Below are positions 1 through 9,787 of a DNA stretch of 64,000 nt, in pieces; positions within the stretch are counted from its first letter, which is position 1, and the number at the start of each line of letters is the position of its first letter. Location: assembly GCA_022747635.1 (NCBI GenBank), contig JAKTNV010000005.1, positions 39,707,738 through 39,771,737 on the forward strand, read 5' to 3'. The DNA is from Hetaerina americana. Its lineage: Eukaryota > Arthropoda > Insecta > Odonata > Calopterygidae. The notes under the pieces were generated by a model. It was not told where the DNA came from. It did no database searches and saw only the letters and a program-made list of their open reading frames with translations. Position numbers and translations under genes: made by a program.

Positions 1-880
1 TAAATTTTCACGACGAATTCACATGTAACCACTTATATTTACAAAATCAAAAAGAAAATTTTCCTAATTCGTTCGAGGACATTCATTATTGCATGATGTA
101 AACAGACCTAAATGTAAGAGTACGTGTTCATGTATGCGAAATATACATTCGTATATTTATGTACGATAACTTTTAACCGACAGATCAACTACATCATTTT
201 TCCCAGAAACCGCGAAGAATCAAACTGCGCACGACTGCGCTATGAGAAAATTTTTTTTTACATTTTTTATCCTCTAAGTAGTCTGGCATTTCGTCATTAT
301 TCAATTTACTTTCTGTGTTGTCCTTCTTGTCACTAGCAGCACGTCTCGCATACGCAGAGAAGTATTTTACACTCAGATAACGTAGTTAATTTAACCGAAG
401 TTATCATCATATCTAAATTCATGTGTTTAAATAATTTTACTTTGTTTATTTATAAATTAGGATTAAGAGAAACTTAATTTTTGATGCTGAACATCTTCTG
501 TTGGACCTGTCCCTGTCACACCCTAGCGATGGCTTGCAGGGTACCATACACGAGCAGGTGTGAATAAGTGAGTATTTATGCATTAATTGCTGGTGCCCTA
601 ACACATACGCCATGCACCCTTTACACGCCTGGCAAGACACTGTGTACAGAGATAAGGATAGTCTTAGTCTTACTTGGTCTCATACTACCAATAATACCCT
701 CGTCAACTCGAAATTTGAAGATTGTGATACGCAGCGTCTTTGCAATGCATCGCGGAATTAACGATGACGACATTTCGTGCGCTTTGTGAAGGTCCGCTAT
801 CGTGCTCCAGGTTTTGCCAAAGAGCTCGAAGCGTATGACTGACTGAAAATAGGTTATATCAGCGGTGGACAATCGGCCGC
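1..880. other. AT-rich sequence, no gene recognised
   Basis: I see no domain, repeat family or RNA gene here. Short open frames exist on both strands, but none resembles a known protein. Confidence 0.5.
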
Positions 881-1085
881 GTTTGCTCCCGTGGCGCTCT
901 TTGCTCTGACCTTGGGAGCAGAGAGCGCACCAGGCAAGCACCTCGCACACGTCACGTTCTATTGTTTCCCCTCCCCCATCATGCGCCATGACTTTCCCCG
1001 GCCTTTCTTTCTCCCAGGCCTTCCCTACTTGCGCTCGCTCGGGGCGTGCTGCCTTTGAGAGCGCGCCCCCGTACGGGTTATGTAA
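881..1085. other. GC-rich, CpG-containing island
   Basis: A short block of higher GC with many CpG dinucleotides and pyrimidine tracts lies in AT-rich surroundings. It is the first of a series of such islands in the window. It is covered by a long minus-strand open frame (621-1247) that has no recognisable domain and probably exists because GC-rich DNA has few stop codons. A regulatory role is possible but not shown. Confidence 0.35.
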
Positions 1086-2404
1086 TGAATTTTTTTCAGG
1101 CTGTCGCCGGTGGAAGTGTCCCACTGCTAAAATAATGTAAAGCGCTGTGTTTTTTGTGGGCTCCAATTTATTTATCTGCCAGTGTTTCGTTAGATTACTG
1201 TTATTTTCAAGGCAGGTCACAGTAGCGTTGATAGGAACAGGGGACATTTCTCCTAGTCACTCCAAAAGTGACGCCACTATATCTATTTTTTTTGGTACGT
1301 TCCGAGGGCTAAACTGAATAAAGGCGGCTATTGCGTTCGCTGTTGTTATTCTATTGTGTTTTCCCGACTGTCCAGCTGAAACAACTCTGTTCTCACGGGA
1401 CAGAGAGTATCGGAATTTTGTGTTTTACACTCGGACAAAAGTTTGTTGGATCGTTTAAATTTCCAATACAAACGTTTCGTCGAAATGACAAAGCGTCACA
1501 GAAATACATTTTTTTAAACTGTACGACTTTATTCAAAGTAAAAACTGGACTTGCATGAGGAGTTTCAAACTACTCCATGTGGTATGCGGGGTGGCGTCAT
1601 TTGCCTTTTCTCGCTTTCCTGCAAAATGTCAAAAACGTGCCTTCACCAGTGGTTGAAAATTACCCATAATACATCGAGAACATACCCCATAAATAAATTG
1701 GAAGGGTGGAAATAATAATAAATCCTGTGTAATTCACATTTTCAATAATTATTAGAACGTTTCATTACATTTCTCAACTCATTTGAGGGTCACAGCACTT
1801 TTCGTGGATTTGGTTTAATACACGCAAATTTTTCATAAGAACTAACCCGATTTGATTTTTATATATAATACCAAGTTGGTAAGGAATGATGTGAACTCCT
1901 TTTCAATATAATCTTTATCAATTTTGACTCTGCGCCAGGATTTGAGCCACCAAAATGTATACATATCCATTGCGGTTAAAATGACTTCCTTGATATGTTC
2001 GTAATATTTCGGCTATAAGATCATCATTTCGAGAAAGATAGAAAATGTGTAATATTTTCCACTTTCATGGTGCTTTAACATCCAAATAATTGTTTCCTGA
2101 CATCAAACTATGATATTACATTACATCGGAAATTACAATCCAATATTCGCAAGTATTTATCATTTAGCAACTCATGGCTGGCACCTCATTGTACTTTAGT
2201 ACCTATTTACATTGGTTACATCCTCAACACTGTTTCTTAAATGAGGATCCTGGAATTAATAGAATGAAGCAAAGACAGAGATTTACACAGTTATCAGGGT
2301 TAAATAGCCAACTATTTATGACAATTAAGTGTAACACTTGCATTATTTTGTATAAACGTACTTGTGCGCAGTGCATTTTGAAGAAAAGCACATATTATAA
2401 ATAA

Positions 2405-2408
<4 letters not shown>
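1086..2408. other. AT-rich sequence, nothing recognised
   Basis: No protein, RNA or repeat family was recognised between the GC-rich block and the (TA)n tract next to the LINE. Confidence 0.5.

Positions 2409-2444
<36 letters not shown>
2409..2444. repeat. (TA)n microsatellite at the LINE 3' end
   Basis: A run of alternating T and A directly abuts the 3' end of the minus-strand LINE, followed on the LINE side by about ten T (A on the element's sense strand). It is the element's simple-repeat tail or part of a (TA)n target tract. The other good copy of this family (ending near 41408) also ends in (TA)n. Confidence 0.9.
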
Positions 2445-2452
<8 letters not shown>

Positions 2453-2549
2453 TAAGTAATCTACCGGTTAAGGTAGGTTTTTGGACTGACACAACTACCA
2501 AACAAATATTTTATTACTCCTAACAAAACACAAAATCAATCATCCTACT

Positions 2550-5522
2550 CTATATCAGGTCCCTCTTCATCTCTGAGTACTTCCTTCCTCCCTTCATCCC
2601 GTCCAACAACCCTATCCTGTTCCTTCCCTTTCCTCTTTTGCCCAACATTCTACCCTCTATCACAGTCTTCAACATCCCACTGCCGGTCAACACCCCCTTC
2701 ATCCACTTTTCCTGCCTCCATAGGATTGCTCCCAACAAACCCCTCTCTTCGCCCACCATACCAAGTACTTCCTCATTTGTTTTCTTCTCTGTCCATTTCA
2801 CCTTCTCCATTCTTCTCCACACCCACATTTCAAAAGCCTCCAATCTACGTCTATCCTCCTGCTTCAATGACCACGTTTCCGCTCCGTACATAGCTACGCT
2901 CCATATCAAAGTTTTTACGAGTCTTTTCTTAACATCCTTACTCAAAGTCCCTGTCATCAACTCCCTCCTCCTTGTGAAAGCCTCTTTGCCTAGCGCAATT
3001 CTTCTCCTTACGTCCCTACTACTTTGACCGTGTTGGTCCAAAACACTACCGAGATACGTAAACTGTTCTACCTGCTCTAGCTTTTGCCCTCCTATTTTAA
3101 TGTTAAGCTTGGCCTTTTTCTTTCTAGAAAATCGCATAACCTTTGTTTTATTAATATTGATTCTCATCCCATACCTGTCGCACTGAATTTCCAATTCACT
3201 AAGCAATGCTTGCAGCCCCTTGGCTGACTGACAAACTAAAGCTTGGTCATCAGCAAACCTAACTGATTTTACGAATCCCCCGCCCACTTTCATTCCTACC
3301 TCGAGTTCTTCCCATGCCTCTTTGATCATTTCTTCTGCGTACAGGTTGAACAGCAACGGTGATAATGGGCAACCCTGCCTTACACCCCTTCCTAACACTG
3401 CCCATCCTGACTCCCCGTTTCCCACCCTCACCTGAGCAGTCTGAGACATGTACAGGTTGCGGATTAGCCTCCTTTCCCTCCAATCTATTCCTATTTTCTG
3501 CAATATACTCATTAGTTTTTCCCAATTTACTCTATCAAACGCTTTTTCGAAATCTACGAAACAGGCAAATACCTCCTGGTTGTGTTCTATATTCCTCTCG
3601 ATTAATAATCTCATTACTGCAATGGCATCACGCGTACCTCTCCCCTTCCTAAACCCAAACTGATCATCCCCTAAGTAATCATTTGCCCTACTCTCTATCC
3701 TTTTGTTTATGATCCTGAGAACAACCTTAGCTGCGTGGGATATCAAACTAATTGTCCTATAGTCCTCACATGACGTGGCCTTTACCTTTTTCGGAATAGG
3801 AACTAAAACTGATCTCACAAAGTCTTCCGGCCAGATTCCCTCCTCATAAATACTACGGATCAGCCCATATAGCCTCTTCCTCCCACATTTTCCCAAGCAT
3901 TTCAAAAGTTCCACGGGAATGTTATCTACCCCCACGGCCTCATTTAGTTTCATCTCCCTTAATGCCCTTTCTATCTCATTGTCTAGTATGCCTGGACCTA
4001 AGCTATCTTCCTCTACGTCATGTTCCTTTTCAATGTCTAACTTTGTTGGTCTAAGCTCTTTACTATACAGGTCTTCTACATATTCCTTCCATCTCTCTTG
4101 GATCTTTCCTGCGTCAACTATTACCTTACCGGCCTTATCTCTAACTGCTATCGTTGATCTCCCTTTCTTACTTCCCGATAAAGATTTAACTATGCTGTAA
4201 AGCGCACCAATTTCACCCTTCCTCTGCAGACTTTCCATATTCTCGCACTGCGTCTTCCACCATGCTTCCTTTGCTTTATTTGTTGCCCGCCTCAATTTAT
4301 TGTTCAATTCTTTGTACTTCATTTTGCCTAATTCTGTATTTATATTCTTCCATTTTCGCCGCTCATCCATTTTTGTAATCATCTCATCCGTGATCCATGG
4401 TTTACGAGTCCTTTTAGAGTTAACGGTTCCAATAGTGTCTTTTGCCGCTTTAGACAACCCTTTTTTGATACATTCCCATTTTTCTTCAATAGTACTTAGC
4501 TCTTTACCGTCCTCCATGATTTTCTCTACCGCCTGTTTGTATTCCTTTCTTTTCAACCCATTTAATGCTTCTACATTCCATTTTCTAACTCGCCGCCCCT
4601 GCCTTATCTTTTTAAAACGTACGCTACATTTCATAACAACTAAATTGTGGTCTGAGTCCGCATCCGCTCCCGGGAAGCTGTGGGAATTTATCACACTGTT
4701 CCTAAACCTGTGTCTAACCAGGATATAATCTAGCTGATATCTTCCTGAGTCACCTGGCTTTTTCCATGTATACCTGCGTCTTTTATGGTGTCTAAACCAA
4801 GTGTTGGTGATAACTAACCCCTGTCTCCTGCAGAACTCAACTGCTTTCTCCCCGCGGTCATTCCTCGTGCCTAAACCGTAGTCCCCCACCTCATCACCAT
4901 CTCTTCCTTCGCCTACTGTCGCATTCCAATCCCCCATCACTATCAAATGTTTCCCTGCAGGAACACATGCAATCATGTCCTCTAACTGATCGTATATCCT
5001 ATCGACCTCTTCTTCCTTATGGTTGCTCGGTGGCATGTATACCTGGATAATAACTAAGTTCGTCGGTTCTGCTTTTATCTCCACTAGTAGTATTCTATCC
5101 GTTACCTGCTCTATGTTGACTACGCTTCTTCCTACCTCTTCATTTAATACTATGGCGACCCCTCGTTGGCTCTCGTCCCCACCGCTGTATATTATTCTAT
5201 ACTTATCACTCCAGTAATCCCCGCTATCTTTCCATCTCACCTCGCATAGACCTAAAATATCTATATTTCCCCTTTCCATCTCTCGCTTAACATTCTCCAA
5301 TTTCCCCGTCCTCATCATTGTCCTAACATTCCACGTTCCTATTCTAACTAATTTGGTCTTCTTCTCCTGCGTCTTCTGTCCTGCTGCTGCTGGTTTTCCC
5401 TTGCAAGGGTTTCGTGGGATGACGACCGCGGAAGCCTTGCCTCCCCCGCTGCCGGGCACGACACACGGCCGATTGGGCCGAGCCCCGTGGTTGCCAGGAC
5501 TCAAAATATCTCTATTGTCCAT
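2550..5522 (-). CDS. LINE polyprotein: endonuclease plus reverse transcriptase
   Basis: This 990-residue protein carries out target-primed reverse transcription: the endonuclease nicks the target and the reverse transcriptase copies the element RNA. Residues about 60-300 form an exonuclease-endonuclease-phosphatase domain, with IGTWNVR near 62, catalytic Glu in CEVRW near 95, GDWN near 198, LDYILV near 265 and SDH near 291. The reverse transcriptase covers about 530-830: VLVPIPKK near 573, FRKGRGT near 625, FVDFEKAFDRV near 656 (first catalytic Asp), GVRQGCPLSPLLF near 714 and the FADD box near 757. The C-terminal 150 residues are the basic, Trp-rich region typical of such elements. I take the ATG at 5522; a GTG lies one codon upstream. 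One oddity is Thr where Pro is usual in YRPISL (residue 591). The frame is otherwise uninterrupted, so the protein could be functional. Confidence 0.9.
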   Translation of the reverse strand: MDNRDILSPGNHGARPNRPCVVPGSGGGKASAVVIPRNPCKGKPAAAGQKTQEKKTKLVRIGTWNVRTMMRTGKLENVKREMERGNIDILGLCEVRWKDSGDYWSDKYRIIYSGGDESQRGVAIVLNEEVGRSVVNIEQVTDRILLVEIKAEPTNLVIIQVYMPPSNHKEEEVDRIYDQLEDMIACVPAGKHLIVMGDWNATVGEGRDGDEVGDYGLGTRNDRGEKAVEFCRRQGLVITNTWFRHHKRRRYTWKKPGDSGRYQLDYILVRHRFRNSVINSHSFPGADADSDHNLVVMKCSVRFKKIRQGRRVRKWNVEALNGLKRKEYKQAVEKIMEDGKELSTIEEKWECIKKGLSKAAKDTIGTVNSKRTRKPWITDEMITKMDERRKWKNINTELGKMKYKELNNKLRRATNKAKEAWWKTQCENMESLQRKGEIGALYSIVKSLSGSKKGRSTIAVRDKAGKVIVDAGKIQERWKEYVEDLYSKELRPTKLDIEKEHDVEEDSLGPGILDNEIERALREMKLNEAVGVDNIPVELLKCLGKCGRKRLYGLIRSIYEEGIWPEDFVRSVLVPIPKKVKATSCEDYRTISLISHAAKVVLRIINKRIESRANDYLGDDQFGFRKGRGTRDAIAVMRLLIERNIEHNQEVFACFVDFEKAFDRVNWEKLMSILQKIGIDWRERRLIRNLYMSQTAQVRVGNGESGWAVLGRGVRQGCPLSPLLFNLYAEEMIKEAWEELEVGMKVGGGFVKSVRFADDQALVCQSAKGLQALLSELEIQCDRYGMRININKTKVMRFSRKKKAKLNIKIGGQKLEQVEQFTYLGSVLDQHGQSSRDVRRRIALGKEAFTRRRELMTGTLSKDVKKRLVKTLIWSVAMYGAETWSLKQEDRRRLEAFEMWVWRRMEKVKWTEKKTNEEVLGMVGEERGLLGAILWRQEKWMKGVLTGSGMLKTVIEGRMLGKRGKGRNRIGLLDGMKGGRKYSEMKRDLI

Positions 5523-5812
5523 CACATTGTTCTTGGGAATGATAATTGAGGTGGTTTCCCGTTGCCTTCCTCAATAGTGTTTTTAACGTGACACCATCAC
5601 TTACTGGCCGCCCCACTGGGGTCAGACGCCATTGCAGCCGCCTCACTGAGGAACAGACGCTGCGTGGACTACCTTTCGTCTGGCTCCTAACCTTCGACCT
5701 ATCTGGCATGGGTGACCCTACCAGGAGCAATTTTTATTACTCCCGCCAGTACAGCTCTAGGGGTCATCGGAACGCACAAGCCCTTCCACCACGTCAAGGT
5801 TGTAGTCCGGGG

Positions 5813-5816
<4 letters not shown>
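5523..5816 (-). other. 5' untranslated region of the LINE
   Basis: GC-richer sequence lies between the ORF start and the upstream (TA)n tract. A 5' UTR of this size indicates a full-length insertion, since most LINE copies are 5'-truncated. It probably carries the internal promoter, but I could not recognise promoter elements. Confidence 0.6.
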
Positions 5817-5861
<45 letters not shown>

Positions 5862-5863
5862 CC
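5817..5863. repeat. (TA)n microsatellite at the LINE 5' end
   Basis: About 45 bp of nearly pure TA directly abuts the 5' end of the LINE. With the (TA)n at the other end, it suggests that the element entered a pre-existing (TA)n tract. Confidence 0.9.
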
Positions 5864-6734
5864 TGATATTTCCATGACATGAAAATGAGGAAAAGTAGAC
5901 AAAATGCTCAAAATTAAAATGTGATACGAAGCCATTTCATGTTGAAACACTTTTCTGAGCTAGTTGCTGAATATATACTTGATTTGTGTACCATTTTTAT
6001 CCTAACAGCTGATTATGTCAAAATGGAATTGAGGAAACAATGCTATTTTCCACCGATAAGTACCTTTATTCCCTCCTCCTATTCTACCACTCCTCCCCAT
6101 CCGTTTCCTATAACCTCTTCGCCTGAAACTGATTAATTCCCTTCACGGGATGCTTTGAGGGGAAGAATATGAAATACTGAGATTCCGAAGGTATCAGAAA
6201 GGGAGGCCACGAGGAAATGGTTTAATAATAATAGTCCTGGTAGCGTGATCAGCACCCTTGTGTGAATCCCCAGTGTACCCTAAGATCCGACGGTCAGCTC
6301 GTAACGGTCTCGTAGGGACAGGGTAGCGGAAAAGATGCCCAGGGACTTCAGCGAATCCGCTTTCGAAAGAATGTTGCCCGGGAAAGGCCGTACACAAAAA
6401 TAAGCGAGAGAACGTTCACCCACAATGCCAAAATAAAAACGCGAATCCACGGGTGTTGGCTTAGCATTGACTCTGACTCATTATATTTTGAATTCCATTC
6501 CTATATGCGCTGCAAACAAAAACAGCATTCACGAGCGAATAACACTCGGAGAAGTACTTCGAGAAAGATTTCGATGGAAAATATCCTGAAAACGTAGCTA
6601 GAACTGTTGTGTTTCCTTGTTTGTAAAACCCATTACAATTTCTGCGTAATAAACTCACGATATACAGAATAATAGGGTAATTGCCAAAAGATTTTAGTGT
6701 TGTATTTGAACTCAGAACGGATGCGGATTTCCTT
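5864..6734. other. Unassigned sequence
   Basis: Nothing recognised. Only short open frames without domains are present. Confidence 0.45.
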
Positions 6735-7265
6735 TACTAATAGTAATGGTCTACCGGATTAGGGTAGCTTTTTGATGAACCCTGGCAGTACAAACTGCGC
6801 TACTCCTGTAATCTAACTGACGTAGCATAAAATACCCTTAAATCCCACACTACACACTATTATAAATCATTTTGTTGGTCAGCATGCTTTCTACCTCCCT
6901 TAATGCCATCCGAAAAGACCATTCTCTTCCTCCCCCTACATCGAGTCTCCAGAATTCTCCCCTCTCTTGCCGCCTTCAACGTCCCAATGCCTCTCAGCAT
7001 TTCCGGCATCCATTTGTTCTGACTTCAAATTTTCCCAAACAGACTGTCTCTCTTCCTCTTTCAAGCCTAAACATCGTCGTTTGTTTTCCTTACCGTCCAT
7101 TTTATTTTTCTATTCTTCTGCACACTCCCATCCCAAAAGCCTCCAATCTAAAATTTACCACTTACCTCAAAAACAAAGTTTCCGATCCATACAAAACTTC
7201 GCTCTACAATAATGTTATTTTCTTAACACCTTTACTTAACCTGGAACAATTGGAAGGGTCGTAAA
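6735..7265 (-). pseudogene. Decayed 3' fragment of an RTE-type LINE
   Basis: This is the 3' part of a LINE related to the one at 2445-5816. The end near 6735 carries a version of the same 3' terminal motif (TCTACCGG then a TAGGGTAG-like stretch then TTTTTG), in the same orientation. The antisense reading frame at 6872-7264 parallels the antisense frame over the C-terminal region of the good copy (compare ILLHTPIPKASNL here with ILLHTHISKASNL there). The sense frame is broken by stops and shifts. It is 5'-truncated and clearly older than the copy upstream. Confidence 0.75.
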
Positions 7266-8298
7266 TACCGAATTGCTTCAATCAAGACGAAGAGCATCAT
7301 ACTAGAGATAGGGTGACACATTAAATCAAATTATCCATTTATCGTAAAAATTATGGCGTCAGAATAAAATAAGCTCAGATATATATGTGATGTATGGCCC
7401 TCTTTCCACGTATTATGTAGAAAACCACTTGTGTGTATAGCGATAATGTTTAACAAAATGAAACAGGCTTAAAAATAAATCGTATAGTTTCCTCAATTGA
7501 TAATTTTGAGCACCAGCTAACCTTTTCAAATCGGACAGAAAAAATCCGTCGCAAATATATATGTGTATAAAATATATATGTATACATATATATATATACA
7601 TAGTAATCAACCTGAAGTGTTTCACTGCTTTAACGCTTCATCATTTGTTTGGCTCTTATAGTTAATGGCGATTACTAAGATCCACCACACATAATAGTTT
7701 AACAGGGAGCAATTTAATAATGGTTGAAAATTGTAAAATGAAGTAGATTCAAACGATAAAACATTTATCAAAAAGCACCTTTTCAACAGATGGTCTTGCA
7801 TCGCTCGTATACATTTCTACATAATATAGTACATCTACATAAGACCCCGCAAGCCGCCGTAAGGGCGTGTGGCGGGGGATATTTTCAAGTATACATAAAA
7901 TCTTTTCAAGTATGCGTAATTTATCAATGCGTACATTTTATAATCATCAGTTAGATAAGTAAATGCTTGATAAAATAACAAGTAAGCGATCGAATAAACA
8001 ATGACAATATGAGAGGTATCTAAAATAACACCAATAAAAAAAGGGGCTGAAGTTCAAAGAAAGATATGGAATGATCGCACAAACAGAATAAAAGACAATA
8101 GTGAAGATAAAGACGATGGTGAAGATTTCGAGATATCAGTGCCCAGAAAAAAAGGAAACGTTGGGTCGGAGGATTCCGCGTCATGCATTCGATGAGCTCT
8201 GCCTCTTTCTCGGGTTTTCACCGCGTTTGTTGGCTTGAATAGACAACAGTTTCGCCAATATTACAGGTATCGTCTTCAGGTCGAAACTGACACCTTTA
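7266..8298. other. Unassigned sequence with two possible dispersed-repeat motifs
   Basis: No gene recognised. An AT-rich simple stretch lies at 7545-7605. Around 7847-7886 is a compact GC-rich inverted motif (CCCCGCAAGCCGCC and GTGTGGCGGGGG) that looks like the core of a dispersed repeat. At about 8240-8291 the minus strand carries CAGTTTCG and CGAAACTG as inverted arms around a CTGAAGA core. Neither has a second copy that I noticed in this window. Confidence 0.35.
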
Positions 8299-8440
8299 CT
8301 ACCTTGATCAAAAAGTTCCCGGAATAACCACCGTGTGGCGCTCCCATCGTTCCGATTTGAGTTCTGTTTTTTTTGTTAAATTGGTACATCTGTTGTTGAT
8401 ATTCCCTTTAAATCTTAGTGTCATAACTTGACATTTGCAA
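8299..8440. repeat. Left terminal inverted repeat, mariner A copy 1
   Basis: 142 bp, matching the reverse complement of 9496-9637. It overlaps the 3' end of the transposase gene: the stop codon of the last frame (8421-8423) lies inside it. Confidence 0.9.
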
Positions 8441-9432
8441 CGTCGGTCAACGATTTGTTACGGTCGGTTTTCGGTATGTCCATCAGTGCTTCCTGCGATT
8501 TTTCCATTACTTCCTCTCGGCTGCTAAAACGCGTTCCCCGTAATGGTTTTTTAACTCGATTGAACAGAAAGAAGTCACAGGGAGCCAAATCAGGTGAATT
8601 CGGTGGCTGTTGGATGGTATTTGTTGCATTTTTCGTCAAAAAATTACGAATAATGATAGCACTGTGCGACGGTGCGTTATCATGGTGCAAAATCCACGAG
8701 TTTTCTGCCCACATTTCTGGTCTCTTTCGGCGAATTGCTTCACGCAAACGTCTCATAACGCCCAAATAATACTCTTTGTTTACTGTCTGGCCTTCTGGCA
8801 AAAATTCATGATGCACTACACCGTTGTAATCCATGAAAACCGTCAGCATTGCCTTCTTTTTTGACTGAAAACGACGTGGTTTTTATGGTCTCGGCTCATT
8901 TGGTGAACGCCATTCACTTGCCTGATGTCTGGATTGCGTGTCGTACTCATAAACCCACGTCTCGTCTCCAGTAATGATCCTTGAATGTGGGATCGGATTC
9001 AGCCTCGCAAATCATGTCTTTTGCGACGTCAACACGGTCTCTTTTTTGCATGAAATTGAGGTCTTTTGGCACCAACTTTGCTGCTACACGACGGAAACCC
9101 AAATCATTAACCACAATGTCTTGGGCGGATCCATAGGCAATGTTCAAGTCCTCCGCTATTTCTCTGATGGTTAATTTGCGGTTATTGACCAACATTTCTT
9201 TTACTTTATCAATTTTTTCACCGACTTTCGATGTCGATGGTCTGCCACTGCGTTCATCATCTTCGATTGACTCACGACCACTTCTGAACCGCTCGTGCCA
9301 CTGGTAAACGACCGTTTTTTTTAGAGAGTCGTTGCCGAAACACTTTTCCAACATTTCCAACGTCCGTGCGCCACTAAATCCGTTTTTTACGCAAAATTTA
9401 ATACAAGTTCGTTGTTGCAAATTTAAATCCAT
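8421..9432 (-). pseudogene. Mariner transposase, disrupted (copy 1)
   Basis: Cut-and-paste transposase of the mariner family, acting at TA targets. The N-terminal part (start ATG at 9432) has paired helix-turn-helix regions up to about residue 115, including YQWHERFRSGRESIEDDERSG. The catalytic part has the three aspartates in TGDETW, HHDNAPSH and SPDLAPCD, with 34 residues between the second and third, the mariner D34D signature. By comparison with copy 2, this copy has lost 5 bp near 8988, destroying the first catalytic motif by frameshift, and has a lysine codon turned into TAA at 8883-8885. The end (TDRN followed by a short KSLTDVANVKL tail) lacks the usual C-terminal block with a conserved W and GDYFE-like motif. 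It is non-functional. Confidence 0.9.
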
Positions 9433-9495
9433 TTCTGCAATTGTAAAAAATCGCCAACACACACAGAGATAGATGTACTCTTGGCTACGTAACTT

Positions 9496-9637
9496 TTGCA
9501 AATGTCAAGTTATGACACTAAGATTTAAAGGGAATATCAACAACAGATGTACCAATTTAACAAAAAAAACAGAACTCAAATCGGAACGATGGGAGCGCCA
9601 CACGGTGGTTATTCCGGGAACTTTTTGATCAAGGTAG
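9496..9637. repeat. Right terminal inverted repeat, mariner A copy 1
   Basis: 142 bp, on the 5' side of the transposase gene. It holds the presumed promoter and most of the 5' leader. Confidence 0.9.
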
Positions 9638-9640
9638 TAT

Positions 9641-9787
9641 GTTAACCATAAACACAGTAGTCAACCCGAAAGTCGGTTTGGTAGGTGATGGTGGAGTTCA
9701 CCCAGTAATAAACCTGACGGCCTGTGAAATTCATACATCAGGGTAGGGGGGCCAGTTCCTTTCTCTGTGCCGGCTGTGGTTATATTT
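9641..9787 (-). mobile_element. SINE1 fragment (3' part)
   Basis: The reverse complement matches the body and tail of the SINE1 copy at 60184-60420: a CCGGCACAGAGAAAGGAACTG-like start of the body, CCCTACCCTGATGT, then ACCAAACCGAC and GGGTTGACTACTG at the end. The tRNA-like head is missing, so the copy is 5'-truncated. It starts three bases beyond the mariner's right end. Confidence 0.8.

Larger units (their letters stand above)
2445..5816 (-). mobile_element. RTE/BovB-type non-LTR retrotransposon (LINE), apparently full length
   Basis: The element runs 5' to 3' from about 5816 down to 2445, about 3.37 kb. It has a 5' UTR of roughly 290 bp, one ORF encoding an apurinic-type endonuclease followed by a reverse transcriptase, and a 3' UTR of about 100 bp. 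A single EN-RT ORF, about 3.3 kb total length and a simple-repeat tail match the RTE clade, and the C-terminal region (AFEMWVWRRM followed by WTEKKTNEEVLG) is of the kind seen in BovB-like elements. Clade assignment is by recall, without a tree. No poly(A) signal or ordinary target-site duplication is evident because both flanks are (TA)n. A 5'-truncated, very similar copy lies at 41078-41408, so the family was recently active. Confidence 0.85.
8299..9637 (-). mobile_element. Mariner family A transposon, copy 1
   Basis: A 1339-bp mariner flanked by the expected TA duplication (8297-8298 and 9638-9639). It begins CTACCTTGATC and ends with the reverse complement. The terminal inverted repeats are about 142 bp (8299-8440 and 9496-9637), much longer than the 28-30 bp usual for mariners. 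The transposase gene lies on the minus strand and is disrupted. A second copy at 11002-12324 is nearly identical in sequence and orientation. Confidence 0.95.

Noticed and set aside
621..1247. 208-codon minus-strand open frame
   Set aside because: It starts with an in-frame codon in unremarkable DNA, crosses a GC-rich block poor in stops and has no recognisable domain. Possible but unsupported.
2638..5577. Plus-strand frames over the LINE
   Set aside because: Antisense shadows of the minus-strand EN-RT coding region. Their resemblance to frames at 6872-7264 was used only to recognise the LINE relic.
8240..8291. Genuine hammerhead ribozyme
   Set aside because: The core pieces are present, but stems I and II cannot be drawn convincingly, so it is not listed as an RNA feature.
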